Of a DNA stretch of 64,000 bases, positions 53,501 through 61,049 are shown in pieces; within the stretch, counting starts at the first letter, position 1, and each line of letters starts with the position of its first letter. Source of the stretch: JAXLVB01 sp046329195 (lineage in GTDB: Bacteria; Bacteroidota; Bacteroidia; Cytophagales; Spirosomataceae). Below the pieces are notes generated by a model. It was not told the origin of the DNA, ran no database searches, and saw only the letters and a list, made by a program, of their open reading frames with translations. The translations under genes and the position numbers were made by a program. Location of the stretch: positions 3,050,671 to 3,114,670 of the forward strand of contig JAXLVB010000001.1 of the NCBI GenBank assembly GCA_046329195.1. The letters are read 5' to 3'.

Positions 53501-53721
53501 ATAATACTACCGATGCCGAAAGCCCCTTGCAGATACGTATTTTTGTAGAAAACGATTACTTAGTGGTAGAAAACAATCTCCAAAAACGACCTTTTGTAAG
53601 TACTTCCAATAAAAAGGGCTTACTGGATTTTCAGATGTTGTATAGTTATCTGACAACCAAGCAAGTTGTTATTAAAGAGACAGAGGATGCCTTCAGAGTG
53701 GCAGTGCCCTTACTACTGTAA
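50530..53721 (+). CDS. Two-component propeller sensor with LytS-type histidine kinase
   Basis: 1063 aa. Signal peptide (to about LLAQ, residue 22); about 14 periplasmic regulator-propeller repeats with the FVWIGTASGLNRFDG-type motif; Y_Y_Y domain around 720-780 (YMYRLEDFDNKWV, NIPPGEYKLRIRG); one membrane span near 796-815 (WWFRFIILLELITWGVYLY); coiled coil 820-885 (KEQQLLQEKLNLELAEKL); His_kinase domain with phospho-acceptor His894 in QLNPHFLFNSLA and ATP-binding NLIENAIKHN. Unlike many Bacteroidota propeller sensors it has no receiver or AraC domain, and no response regulator gene is adjacent. Kinase part is nearly the same as the small kinase at 26126. Ligand unknown; relatives often sense carbohydrates. 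Confidence 0.93.
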   Translation: MSSRLVRLWIAMCVLQPLGLLAQIATLSFQHLSIEQGLSNSYITCITQDNYGFVWIGTASGLNRFDGVRCVQYTHLPGKYNSLSHKLIRSVLKSHDGTMWVGTQRGLNRFDASTQTFKRYFFDPLGDGCNHIRCLAEDASGMLWLGTNNGVVAFNPKTEKSYLLHLPTDLISKPSVYNIRCLLPDGNTLWVGTQLGLYAYNIKDKGFEVHCQSEELGSLPDNYISSLAKNPKTGQLLVGTRKGMLLAMNQEEGTFMSLPLKVGENLAISSILFAHDGSLWVSSQGGGMLKYLPVQQRFIAYMSNENDPYSIRSNMLKQLFQDKGGVIWAISTDGGVSRCNPFVNKFNEVFSEINYRPQSTLGTDVSGLSIDPQHHLWFASRDGLIKVNRQTDSYEIYKKETHGLSDNYLFDVCADRTGKIWVGTNEFLNRLDPVTKKVEVFPYLPAKETPTDYPPFNPQARNFIAGFQVFCIREAPDGRIFIGTSEKLNIYDPATNSFSNRFNDQRINRLPGKNYNTLYIDSKGNLWVGSIDGMIKVSADLAHFIVYKHNDDDSNSLPDDGVVSFAEDAQGNMWIGTDEGLSYFNQKANKFTNFFKEHGLPFNGCPSLKLVGNQLWIGTGFGLACMDVRTHKITTFDRADGLRASEFETSSLAKDSQTGELFMGATRGVVYFDPRQVTQNHFVPSVYLTSFKVAGNELIQGIIPSEEQVVELNHDQNYFSFGMAALSFDHPEGNQYMYRLEDFDNKWVVAGSQAFASYTNIPPGEYKLRIRGSNNDGVWSKKDFVLPIVIKPPFWQTWWFRFIILLELITWGVYLYQQRLRLIQREHETELRLVKEQQLLQEKLNLELAEKLDYQQKYEAAQKHQVEVERKSLLLEREKAMAKYQNLVNQLNPHFLFNSLAVLDSLIFKEQKLASKYLRQLTKVYRYLIENDENEAVTLEQEKRFAQDFIGLLHTRYGKGLEVTVNVPEQFNEKKIVPVTFQNLIENAIKHNTTDAESPLQIRIFVENDYLVVENNLQKRPFVSTSNKKGLLDFQMLYSYLTTKQVVIKETEDAFRVAVPLLL

Positions 53722-53757
53722 AAAAAACAGGCAGAGGCACCAAGCACCTTTGCCTGT
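53721..53757 (-). terminator. Terminator of the flavoprotein gene
   Basis: 11-bp stem with one G-U (53727-53737 with 53747-53757); the A run 53720-53727 forms the minus-strand U tract. Overlaps the last base of the kinase stop codon. Confidence 0.75.
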
Positions 53758-53811
53758 AAATAAAAGCAGATTAATAATTGGAGAATGACTAACGTTGTGT
53801 GTTCAGCCTTT

Positions 53812-55113
53812 TTAAGCAAAAGTGTCTGACATCAAATTACTAAACCATTTGAGCATAGTGTCATAGTTGTCGGCAGTAGCACCAGCTGACTCGGTAATGC
53901 CGTTACCCGTAGGAAGCATAGTCGCCGAAGCAGGGTCGTAGCGGAACACAACCGATAACCAAGAGGCGGTTTTGTTAGTAATTGGCGTAAAACAAGCCGA
54001 GTTGGTAATGGGCGACTGATTGACGGCCTCGCCTCGAAGTAGGTGCAAAATAGCATCTGCACAGACTTTGGCTTCGGCATTAGCAATATGCCCAGCTTTG
54101 GGTTGGGTAGTAGAAGACGCATCCCCAATAATGTGTATTTTAGGGACAGATGTTGATTCATACGTGAGCACATTGACGCCCGCCCATCGGCCATTGCCTG
54201 CATTGGCCAACCCAATACCCGATTGGGTAATTAAGTTACCCGCTTTGTGAGTCGGAATCGCATTAATCACCTTCCCACTAAAAGCCCCTACACTGGTATT
54301 GACCGTACCCGTATTAGCATCAATACTGCTCAAAATAGCATTAGGTACATAAGTAATGACGCTTTTGTGCGTAGTATTAAAGGCATACGAAAAATTTTCT
54401 GGCTCGGCCTGAATACTAGGGTTAGCGTCTAATACAATTACTTTTCCACCTCCTTTTACTCGCTTTAGATAATCGGCAACTACACAGGCTCGTTCGTAAG
54501 GGCCTGGCGGACAGCGATAAGGCTTTGGCGGAATCGTCAGAATAAACGTATCCTTTTTGGTCATAGCCTGAATCTGACTTTGCAGATTGGTGGTTTGAGC
54601 ACCAGCTTTCCAAGCATGTACTACTTTGGCCTGAGCGGTAGCCGTGCCAGACATCGGTAAGGCATCAAAATCAATACCTGGGGCTATCACTAAGCGGTCA
54701 TACACAAGCGATGTGCCATTACTTAGTGTTACCATTTGACCTACTGGATCAATTTTAGTTACTGAATTGGGCGAAATCGCAACCCCATATTTGCTGGCAA
54801 TAGTGGCATAATTGTAGGCCAGTTGGCTGAGGGTGCGTTCGCCAGTCAAAACCATGTTGCTAAAAATATTGGAGTAATATGTAGCATTAGGCTCTACCAA
54901 TGTGACTTGCACATCGGTACCACCCCATAGCTTGAGATATTTGGCTGCAGTAGTACCTGCCATACCGCCTCCAATAACCACCACTCGGCCAGTTGTAGCA
55001 AGGCCACCGGGTCGTGTCATGGTGTCCATCAATTCTTCAGCCCAAGCCGATTGCAAGAGCGACATCCCTACCGAAGTAAGTCCAAGATTAGTAAGAAATT
55101 TTCTGCGTTTCAT
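53812..55113 (-). CDS. FAD-dependent sulfide dehydrogenase-like flavoprotein (FccB/SoxF type)
   Basis: 433 aa. Twin-arginine signal RRKFLTNLG for folded export; FAD-binding VVVIGGGMAGTTAAKYL; VYDRLVIAPGID; the family block PPKPYRCPPGPYERACVV with a redox Cys, a second Cys in ITNSACFTPI near the C-terminus, and DASSTTQPKAGHIAN. This matches the flavocytochrome c sulfide dehydrogenase flavin subunit, in which these two cysteines form the active disulfide. The gene before it encodes a small cytochrome c (16 bp apart), the normal partner. True substrate may be sulfide or another thiol. Confidence 0.88.
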   Translation of the reverse strand: MKRRKFLTNLGLTSVGMSLLQSAWAEELMDTMTRPGGLATTGRVVVIGGGMAGTTAAKYLKLWGGTDVQVTLVEPNATYYSNIFSNMVLTGERTLSQLAYNYATIASKYGVAISPNSVTKIDPVGQMVTLSNGTSLVYDRLVIAPGIDFDALPMSGTATAQAKVVHAWKAGAQTTNLQSQIQAMTKKDTFILTIPPKPYRCPPGPYERACVVADYLKRVKGGGKVIVLDANPSIQAEPENFSYAFNTTHKSVITYVPNAILSSIDANTGTVNTSVGAFSGKVINAIPTHKAGNLITQSGIGLANAGNGRWAGVNVLTYESTSVPKIHIIGDASSTTQPKAGHIANAEAKVCADAILHLLRGEAVNQSPITNSACFTPITNKTASWLSVVFRYDPASATMLPTGNGITESAGATADNYDTMLKWFSNLMSDTFA

Positions 55114-55129
55114 AAGAGTGTGGAGCTTG

Positions 55130-55477
55130 TTACTGTTTAGAAAAGAAGTCAGCTATCAATTTGATTTCGGCTGTGGTGTAAGCCTTCGCATGCACGTTCA
55201 TGATGTCGGCTCGGGGATTTTTTGACTGCATTTCGGTCATTTCGTCCACAATTTCTTTAGCGCTTTTTCCAGCTAAGTGCTCTAGTCCATAGCCATTGGT
55301 ACCGTGGCATTGAAAGCAATTGGCAGCAAGTGTTCTTCCGGGGAGGTCGGCTGTGGCGGCAAGGCGAGCCGCTTGAGCAGGGGCGGGGGTTTCAGATAGG
55401 AAATCTTCCTGACAAGAAAGCAGGAATGTACCCATAAAAAGCCCTAACACGGTCAGTTTTAGGTTGGCGGGTTTCAT
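55130..55477 (-). CDS. Lipoprotein c-type cytochrome, partner of the flavoprotein
   Basis: 115 aa. Lipobox LLSC (Cys22) anchors it to a membrane; haem attached at CFQCH (Cys54, Cys57, His58) in LAANCFQCHGTNGYG; an axial Met is likely in ADIMNVHA. The family resembles the SoxE/FccA class of small cytochrome c. Start at ATG 55477 so that the lipoprotein signal is N-terminal. Ends 16 bp before the flavoprotein gene, so the two form a flavocytochrome-like operon. Confidence 0.86.
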   Translation of the reverse strand: MKPANLKLTVLGLFMGTFLLSCQEDFLSETPAPAQAARLAATADLPGRTLAANCFQCHGTNGYGLEHLAGKSAKEIVDEMTEMQSKNPRADIMNVHAKAYTTAEIKLIADFFSKQ

Positions 55478-55555
55478 AAAATGAGTGGAAAATATTGGAT
55501 AAATAGTTACGCACTCAAAGTTCCGCAGAAGGCAGCGTTTGGTCTGTGACATTTG

Positions 55556-56314
55556 TCACATATCCCTAAAATTTCTCAGTTCGCCTATCAACAAATGCCC
55601 ACTAACCCGAAACCCTGCCTTGAGTAAGGTGGCTTTAGAGGCTATATTGGCTCCATTGCAACGAGCCGCAGGTATTCGACCTGCCAAATAACATTCTTTT
55701 TTGATTTCTTGAAGAATCTGCGTCCCCCAGCCTTGTTGACGGTGTATTTCTTTCACCTCCATATATAAATCGGCAAAAGGAGGGTTATAATGTCGTAAAA
55801 AACCACCCATCGCCACTACTTCGTTGCGAAATTCTATTACGAAATCACCCAATTCGTCGGAATGGTGTAAAAATTCGCCGTGTTGTCGAGGTCTGAATAC
55901 TGCTTCTGTGAGTGGATAAGCCGTTTGGAAATAGTCTTCAAACAAAATAACATCGGAGCGGATGTTGGTGCCAACCTCATACAGCATGGCGGTGAGCAAA
56001 AGGTCATTACTTTGAGCTTCTATGTATTGGGCTTGCGAAATGGTCAGTAACTCTCTAAAAAGCGAAAGCCCAAAAGTTCGGAAAGGAGGGATGACGTAAA
56101 ACTCAAAAATCGTATCTCTATTAGAAATTTCTTGCCCTTTTACAGACGCATAACCTACCGAAACGCCATTAACGATTAGGTTATACGAGTCAGTCCAGCC
56201 TCGCTCGTGAGCAGCATTGTAACGAATCTGCCGATTGAGTTCTTGTAAAAAAAGTGCCCGAAAAGGCATAATAGCAGCCAATGAAGTAGGCAAGGCTCTG
56301 CAGGATGGCTTCAT
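55556..56314 (-). CDS. GNAT-family N-acetyltransferase
   Basis: 252 aa. Two halves: an N-terminal acetyltransferase-like part (VGYASVKG, TIFEFYVIPPFRTFGLSLF) and a C-terminal GNAT core (VAMGGFLRHYNPPFADLYME, VKEIHRQQGWGTQILQEI with the acetyl-CoA loop Q-x-x-G-x-G/T, and NIASKATLLKAGF). Substrate unknown. Start at ATG 56314; five earlier codons lack support. Its start is 18 bp after the TMEM175 gene stop on the same strand. Confidence 0.78.
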   Translation of the reverse strand: MKPSCRALPTSLAAIMPFRALFLQELNRQIRYNAAHERGWTDSYNLIVNGVSVGYASVKGQEISNRDTIFEFYVIPPFRTFGLSLFRELLTISQAQYIEAQSNDLLLTAMLYEVGTNIRSDVILFEDYFQTAYPLTEAVFRPRQHGEFLHHSDELGDFVIEFRNEVVAMGGFLRHYNPPFADLYMEVKEIHRQQGWGTQILQEIKKECYLAGRIPAARCNGANIASKATLLKAGFRVSGHLLIGELRNFRDM

Positions 56315-56332
56315 AGAGAGTACAGACAATCG

Positions 56333-57010
56333 CTATTTTCCTTTAGCTTTTTTGGCTTGTTTCTTACTTGCCACCTTGGCAACCAATCGCAAAATGGGAG
56401 CTGTTAAGATAGGCATATAGCGAGCAACGATAGGATTAATGACAATGGCAAAAACCAACACCATCAAAAACACAATGGCTACTGTAAGCGACCGCCACTG
56501 AGCCAGCCTTACAAAAGTTTTATCTAATGGACTTTCGGTAAGCTTGTTGGCAGGATTCCCTATATAACCCCACAAAAAGTACAACATAAGGCTTGAATAG
56601 CAAATATTAAACGCATATACAGCAATGGGTGTCAATAAGTGCATAGTTTTGGGTGTAGAATACTCGCCATACAACCCACTGCTGAAAGGCATCAATACAA
56701 TAGACAGTAAAAAGAATAAATTGAGCCAGAGTAGTTTAGGATTATAGTCCGACACAAACCCAAACATGCGGTGATGAATGGTCCAAAACAAGCCAATGAA
56801 GATAAAGCTGATCAGAAAGCCAATGAATTTAGGAATAAGATGAGCCATTCCTTGCAAGAGATTGCTTTCGGATAGTTCGTCACCATGAAGTTCGGGCACT
56901 TTGATTTCGATAACCAACAAGGTAATGGCGATGGCAAACACAGCGTCGCTAAACAAAATGAGACGCTCAAGTTGAAATTCCTTTTTGAGTTCGTGTTCGA
57001 GGTGATCCAT
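56333..57010 (-). CDS. TMEM175-family potassium channel-like protein
   Basis: 225 aa with six membrane segments in one repeat, the bacterial TMEM175 form. The selectivity-helix signature LILFSDAVFAIAITLLVIEI is clear near residue 20, with charged VPELHGDELSES after it. Bacterial homologues form tetrameric leaky K+ channels. Start at ATG 57010 (MDHLEHELKK); ten upstream codons have no match. C-terminal Lys-rich tail. Confidence 0.88.
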   Translation of the reverse strand: MDHLEHELKKEFQLERLILFSDAVFAIAITLLVIEIKVPELHGDELSESNLLQGMAHLIPKFIGFLISFIFIGLFWTIHHRMFGFVSDYNPKLLWLNLFFLLSIVLMPFSSGLYGEYSTPKTMHLLTPIAVYAFNICYSSLMLYFLWGYIGNPANKLTESPLDKTFVRLAQWRSLTVAIVFLMVLVFAIVINPIVARYMPILTAPILRLVAKVASKKQAKKAKGK

Positions 57011-57081
57011 AATGTAATCAAAGTTAGAAACTAATGGCAAAAGGTAGGAATTATTACCTAAATGTACAACCTCTTTAATAC

Positions 57082-57112
57082 AAAAAAAGCCTTACTCGGC
57101 AGAGTAAGGCTT
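57082..57112 (-). terminator. Terminator of rpsT
   Basis: AAGCCTTACTC (57087-57097) pairs with GAGTAAGGCTT (57102-57112); seven A on its left make the U tract on the minus strand. Confidence 0.9.
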
Positions 57113-57146
57113 CTGTATCTGGACCCCTTGGGTCGTTGCAATACGA

Positions 57147-57404
57147 TTAGGCTGCTAAAGCATTCACCAATCTCGCTAACTTCGATTTGTTGTTAGCGGC
57201 TTTGTTTTTGTGAATGATATTTTTCTTCGCCAATTTGTCTAACATCGAAGACACTGTCTTGTAAAGTTCTATAGCTACTGATTTGTCGGTAGTCAAACGT
57301 AACTTTTTGACCATGGTCCGTGTAGTTTTATGTTGGAAACGATTTCTCAAACGTTTGGCTTCGTTAGCACGGATTCGCTTAATTGCTGACTTGTGATTTG
57401 CCAT
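57147..57404 (-). CDS. rpsT: 30S ribosomal protein S20
   Basis: 85 aa, very basic. MANHKSAIKRIRANEAKRLR is the diagnostic S20 N-terminus; the C-terminus IIHKNKAANNKSKLARLV also matches. Binds 16S rRNA early in 30S assembly. Single-gene unit with a clear promoter and terminator. Confidence 0.97.
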   Translation of the reverse strand: MANHKSAIKRIRANEAKRLRNRFQHKTTRTMVKKLRLTTDKSVAIELYKTVSSMLDKLAKKNIIHKNKAANNKSKLARLVNALAA

Positions 57405-57446
57405 GTTTTATTGCACGAATAAATGTTGGTTTCTGAAATGAGTTCG

Positions 57447-57477
57447 CAAAAGTACGGAAATTCGTTTAACTTACAAA
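57447..57477 (-). promoter_or_regulatory. Promoter of rpsT
   Basis: TTTG (57474-57477), 19-bp spacer, TACTTTTG (57447-57454) on the minus strand; the leader is about 35 nt. The best promoter match in the window. Confidence 0.7.
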
Positions 57478-57559
57478 CGTTTTGCTAAAAGTTTTCTAAA
57501 AAAGTCCCCTATTTTAGTATCTTGTTTTAGTTTTAACGATTTGATTTTCAGTAGTTCAC

Positions 57560-58555
57560 ATGCTAAATTATAAAACTTCTACGGTCGTAAAGTGCCTTGT
57601 GTTGTCATTGAGTTTATTGCTGCTGGGTTATTGTCAGTTGCAGGCTTGGGGCTTTTTTGCACATCAGCGCATCAATCGGCTGGCAATTTTTACGCTTCCA
57701 CCCGAAATGATGCCTTTTTACAAAAAGCATCTTCAATATCTGATGGAAAACTCTGTTCGGCCCGATATGCGTCGTTATGCCGTCAAAGACGAAGCGCCTC
57801 GGCACTACATAGATGCTGACATCTACGGCGATAGTGCATTGTACAAATTGCCCTTGTTTTGGAAGGATGCCGTTGCCAAATACACCGAAGATACCTTGAT
57901 GGCCTATGGTATTGTGCCTTGGCATATTCAACGTATGAAATTTCAATTGACAGATGCGTTTCGAGACAAAGATGTGAAGCGAATCCTGCGACTTTCGGCG
58001 GAGATTGGTCACTATATCGGCGATGCCAACGTGCCGCTGCACACAACCAGTAATTACAATGGCCAGCAAACTCGCCAAGAAGGTATCCACGGATTTTGGG
58101 AAAGCCGCCTGCCCGAGTTGTTTATCAACGAATATGATTTTTTTGTGGGCAAAGCCGAATACCTCGAAAAACCTCACTTGGCGGCTTGGAAGGCCGTTCG
58201 ACAAGCCAATGCTTGTTTAGACTCGGTGCTTGTGTTTGAACGAGAACTGACGACTCATTTTGGCGAAAATCGCAAGTACGTGATGGAAGAACGAAACGGC
58301 GTATTGACCAAAAACTATTCCCAGGATTTTTCAAGAGCGTACCAAACCAAACTACATCAGCAGGTGGAGCGCCAGATGCGCCGAGCTATTAAGATGATTG
58401 GAGACTTTTGGTACACTTGCTGGATTGATGCTGGTCAGCCCGACTTGTCGGCTCTGTTGTATCAAGCCAGCGACCAAGATAAGAAAGACGATGAAACCGA
58501 AGAAAAAAGCTGGCTACAGAAGATTTTTAATGTCCGAAAAGAGTCAGATAACTAA
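57560..58555 (+). CDS. Zinc-dependent phospholipase C / S1-P1 nuclease-like exported protein
   Basis: 331 aa. Signal peptide (CLVLSLSLLLLGYCQLQA) followed directly by WGFFAHQRINRLA. In S1/P1 nucleases and zinc phospholipase C the mature N-terminal Trp amine binds zinc, and cleavage after LQA would leave Trp first. Further ligands: His in PRHYIDAD, AEIGHYIGDANVPLHTTSNY, and HGFWESRLPE. The enzyme class (nuclease or phospholipase) cannot be told from sequence alone. The C-terminal tail is acidic then basic. Upstream strand-divergent from rpsT. Confidence 0.87.
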   Translation: MLNYKTSTVVKCLVLSLSLLLLGYCQLQAWGFFAHQRINRLAIFTLPPEMMPFYKKHLQYLMENSVRPDMRRYAVKDEAPRHYIDADIYGDSALYKLPLFWKDAVAKYTEDTLMAYGIVPWHIQRMKFQLTDAFRDKDVKRILRLSAEIGHYIGDANVPLHTTSNYNGQQTRQEGIHGFWESRLPELFINEYDFFVGKAEYLEKPHLAAWKAVRQANACLDSVLVFERELTTHFGENRKYVMEERNGVLTKNYSQDFSRAYQTKLHQQVERQMRRAIKMIGDFWYTCWIDAGQPDLSALLYQASDQDKKDDETEEKSWLQKIFNVRKESDN

Positions 58556-58643
58556 ACAACGCTATCCTGCCTTGTGGTACGCAATGATACAAACCAAAGG
58601 TAGGCATCCTATTTTTGAGAGAAATTAACTCGCTAAACCTTCT

Positions 58644-59738
58644 ATGAAAAATTTGTATTCGTTGGCTTCGTATGTAAGCCTGTTTTGTGCTGCCCTTTTT
58701 ATTGGAATGTTGATAGCTGGTATGACTACCGAAACAAGCTATCCGGTTATCATTGGCTTGCTAGCCTTATCCCTAGGGATAAGGCAGTTTCCTCAATACG
58801 CTAGTTTATCATTCACAATACTGATTTTGGCGTCGGTTTCCATTGCTTTATATTATCCAGCTACATTAGTAAAATGGGGAGACTACGAGCTCAAAAATTT
58901 GATTACGCCCCTGATGCAACTCATTATGTTTGGAGTAGGTTCTGTCATGACAGCCGAGGATTTCGTAGGGGTCGCCAAAATGCCCAAGGCTGTTGGCGTA
59001 GGTTTGGCGGCTCAATTTACAATTATGCCTTTGGTGGGTTATACCTTGGCTAAAGTATTTGGCTTTCCGCCTGAGATTGCAGCTGGTGTGGTACTAATTG
59101 GTTGTGTGCCAAGTGGTTTGGCTTCCAATGTGATGTGCTATATTGCCAATGCCAATGTAGCTCTGTCGGTTACAATTACTTCGTTAGCTACCATCTTTTC
59201 TCCAATTCTTACACCATCGCTATTGAAATTACTGGCAGGAGAGTTTGTCGAAATCAACTTTTTAGACCGTATGTTGGATATTTTGAAGGTCGCCATTTTG
59301 CCCATTGTAATTGGCGTATTGCTCAACCGATTTGCCAGAACGCTGGTAGATAAATTGAAAAATATCTTGCCTCTGCTCTCAATGGGAGGTATTGTGTTGA
59401 TTGTGGGTATCATTACCGCAATGGGCCGAGACAAGCTTCTAACGATTGGATTAGTACTGCTGTTTAGCTCGTTTTTGCATAATTTGTTTGGGTATCTATT
59501 GGGTTATTGGGCTGCTAGGGTCGCAAAACTAGACGAAAAATCTTGCCGGGCTGTGGCCATTGAGGTAGGCTTACAAAACGGAGGGCTTGCCTCAGCGTTA
59601 GCGCTACAAATGGGTAAAGTAAGTACGATGGGCTTAGCTCCAGCTATTTTTGGCCCATTGATGAACACTACAGGGTCTATTTTGGCCAATTGGTGGCGTA
59701 ACCGTCCTGTAAGTGACACTACGCCGGAGCAGGAATAG
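58644..59738 (+). CDS. Bile acid:sodium symporter family (BASS) transporter
   Basis: 364 aa with about ten membrane segments. Core motifs: LITPLMQLIMFGVGSVM, then GVVLIGCVPSGLASNVMCYI with the Na+-binding GCxPxGxxSN pattern, and VGLQNGGLASALALQMGK in the second repeat. Known bacterial members carry organic anions such as pantoate or bile acids with Na+. Substrate here unknown. Likely its own unit; the rRNA methyltransferase begins 44 bp later. Confidence 0.9.
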   Translation: MKNLYSLASYVSLFCAALFIGMLIAGMTTETSYPVIIGLLALSLGIRQFPQYASLSFTILILASVSIALYYPATLVKWGDYELKNLITPLMQLIMFGVGSVMTAEDFVGVAKMPKAVGVGLAAQFTIMPLVGYTLAKVFGFPPEIAAGVVLIGCVPSGLASNVMCYIANANVALSVTITSLATIFSPILTPSLLKLLAGEFVEINFLDRMLDILKVAILPIVIGVLLNRFARTLVDKLKNILPLLSMGGIVLIVGIITAMGRDKLLTIGLVLLFSSFLHNLFGYLLGYWAARVAKLDEKSCRAVAIEVGLQNGGLASALALQMGKVSTMGLAPAIFGPLMNTTGSILANWWRNRPVSDTTPEQE

Positions 59739-59770
59739 CATGGTGTATGTAGCGAATACGGGATTTGCCC

Positions 59771-59778
59771 TATCTTTG
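59771..59778 (+). promoter_or_regulatory. -7 element 4 nt before the RlmI-like start
   Basis: TATCTTTG, a perfect TAnnTTTG match, with ATG at 59783; the -33 region is weak. Suggests a leaderless or very short 5' end. Confidence 0.4.
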
Positions 59779-59782
59779 CTCT

Positions 59783-60970
59783 ATGAAACAAGCGTATCCG
59801 CAAATTTTTCTTCGTCCTGGCAAAGAATCCCCCTTGTTACGATTCCATCCTTGGGTGTTTTCGGGAGCCATTCAAAAAATAAAAGGTAAACCAAGCGATG
59901 GTGCTTTGGTAGAAGTGCTTGATGCTCGTGGCGACTATCTCGCCACAGGGCACTACCACGACGGAAGCATCGCTGTTAAAGTATTGTCGTTTGAGCCAAT
60001 AGAATTGACGACTCAGTTTTGGGTGGATAAACTGCGTAAAGCGTTGACTGTAAGGAAATTGCTTGATTTTCGACACACTAACTGCTATCGCTTAATCCAC
60101 GGTGAAGGCGATGGCCTACCGGGCCTTATTATTGACTGGTACAACGGTGTGGCAGTAATGCAGGCGCACTCTATTGGGATGCACTTGGAGCGTGACCAGA
60201 TAGCCCAAGCCTTGCAAGAGCTATATGGCTCGGAGCTGATAGCCGTTTATGACAAAAGCGCCGAGACGCTGCCCGAGCGCTATGCCAGTACCATGCAAAA
60301 TGGGTATTTGGTGGGCAGCGCAACCGTTCCTCATGCCGTTCTGGAAAACGGCCATACATTTCTGATTGATTGGGAAACAGGGCAAAAAACAGGTTTTTTC
60401 TTAGATCAGCGAGACAATCGGCAGTTGCTGACTCGTTATGTAGCTGGGAAAAAGGTATTGAATGCGTTTTGTTATTCGGGTGGCTTCTCCATTTATGCGT
60501 TGGCATCAGGTGCTAGTCAGGTGGATTCGGTGGATGTGTCACAAAAAGCCATAGACCTTACCCTCAAAAATAGTGCAGCCAATCAGTTTGCAGATTCTAG
60601 CAAGCATCACGCCTACGCCGAAGATGTGATGAAATTCTTGAAAAACACCGATGACCATTACGACGTTATGGTGCTCGACCCACCTGCTTTTGCTAAAAGC
60701 ATGGACGCCCGACACCGAGCTGTGCAAGGATATAAACGACTCAACGTAGAAGGCTTGCGTAAGCTTAGTGCTGGAGGGATTTTATTTACGTTTTCGTGTT
60801 CGCAAGTGGTTGACCGTGAGCTTTTTTACAATACGATAGTAGCAGCAGCGATTGAAGCTGGACGTCAGGTACGGGTACTGCATCACCTCACCCAAGGCCC
60901 CGACCATCCAGTTAATTTTTTCCACCCCGAAGGCCATTACCTCAAGGGTTTGGTCTTATATGTGGAATAG
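59783..60970 (+). CDS. rlmI: 23S rRNA (cytosine-C5)-methyltransferase, RlmI-like
   Basis: 395 aa. N-terminal PUA-type RNA-binding domain (FHPWVFSGAIQKI, DYLATGHYHDGSIAVKVLSF), the linker GEGDGLPGLIIDWYNGV, then the Rossmann methyltransferase: TGFFLDQRDNRQLL, LNAFCYSGGFSIYAL, VDSVDVSQKAI and VLDPPAFAKS with FSCSQVV carrying the catalytic Cys. Matches the COG1092 group that includes RlmI (m5C1962). Start at ATG 59783; six more codons upstream overlap the -7 box. Gene symbol by similarity only. Confidence 0.88.
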   Translation: MKQAYPQIFLRPGKESPLLRFHPWVFSGAIQKIKGKPSDGALVEVLDARGDYLATGHYHDGSIAVKVLSFEPIELTTQFWVDKLRKALTVRKLLDFRHTNCYRLIHGEGDGLPGLIIDWYNGVAVMQAHSIGMHLERDQIAQALQELYGSELIAVYDKSAETLPERYASTMQNGYLVGSATVPHAVLENGHTFLIDWETGQKTGFFLDQRDNRQLLTRYVAGKKVLNAFCYSGGFSIYALASGASQVDSVDVSQKAIDLTLKNSAANQFADSSKHHAYAEDVMKFLKNTDDHYDVMVLDPPAFAKSMDARHRAVQGYKRLNVEGLRKLSAGGILFTFSCSQVVDRELFYNTIVAAAIEAGRQVRVLHHLTQGPDHPVNFFHPEGHYLKGLVLYVE

Positions 60971-61049
60971 AAATTTTAGCCTAACTTTGTTACACTTAGC
61001 AGCGTGCGATTTACGACTATATTCGTTAGGTTTAGACAAACAGATACTT

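Noticed and set aside
60852..61049. 66-codon N-terminal extension of the thioredoxin-family protein
   Set aside because: It overlaps the end of the RlmI-like gene in another frame, and the signal peptide begins at ATG 61050.
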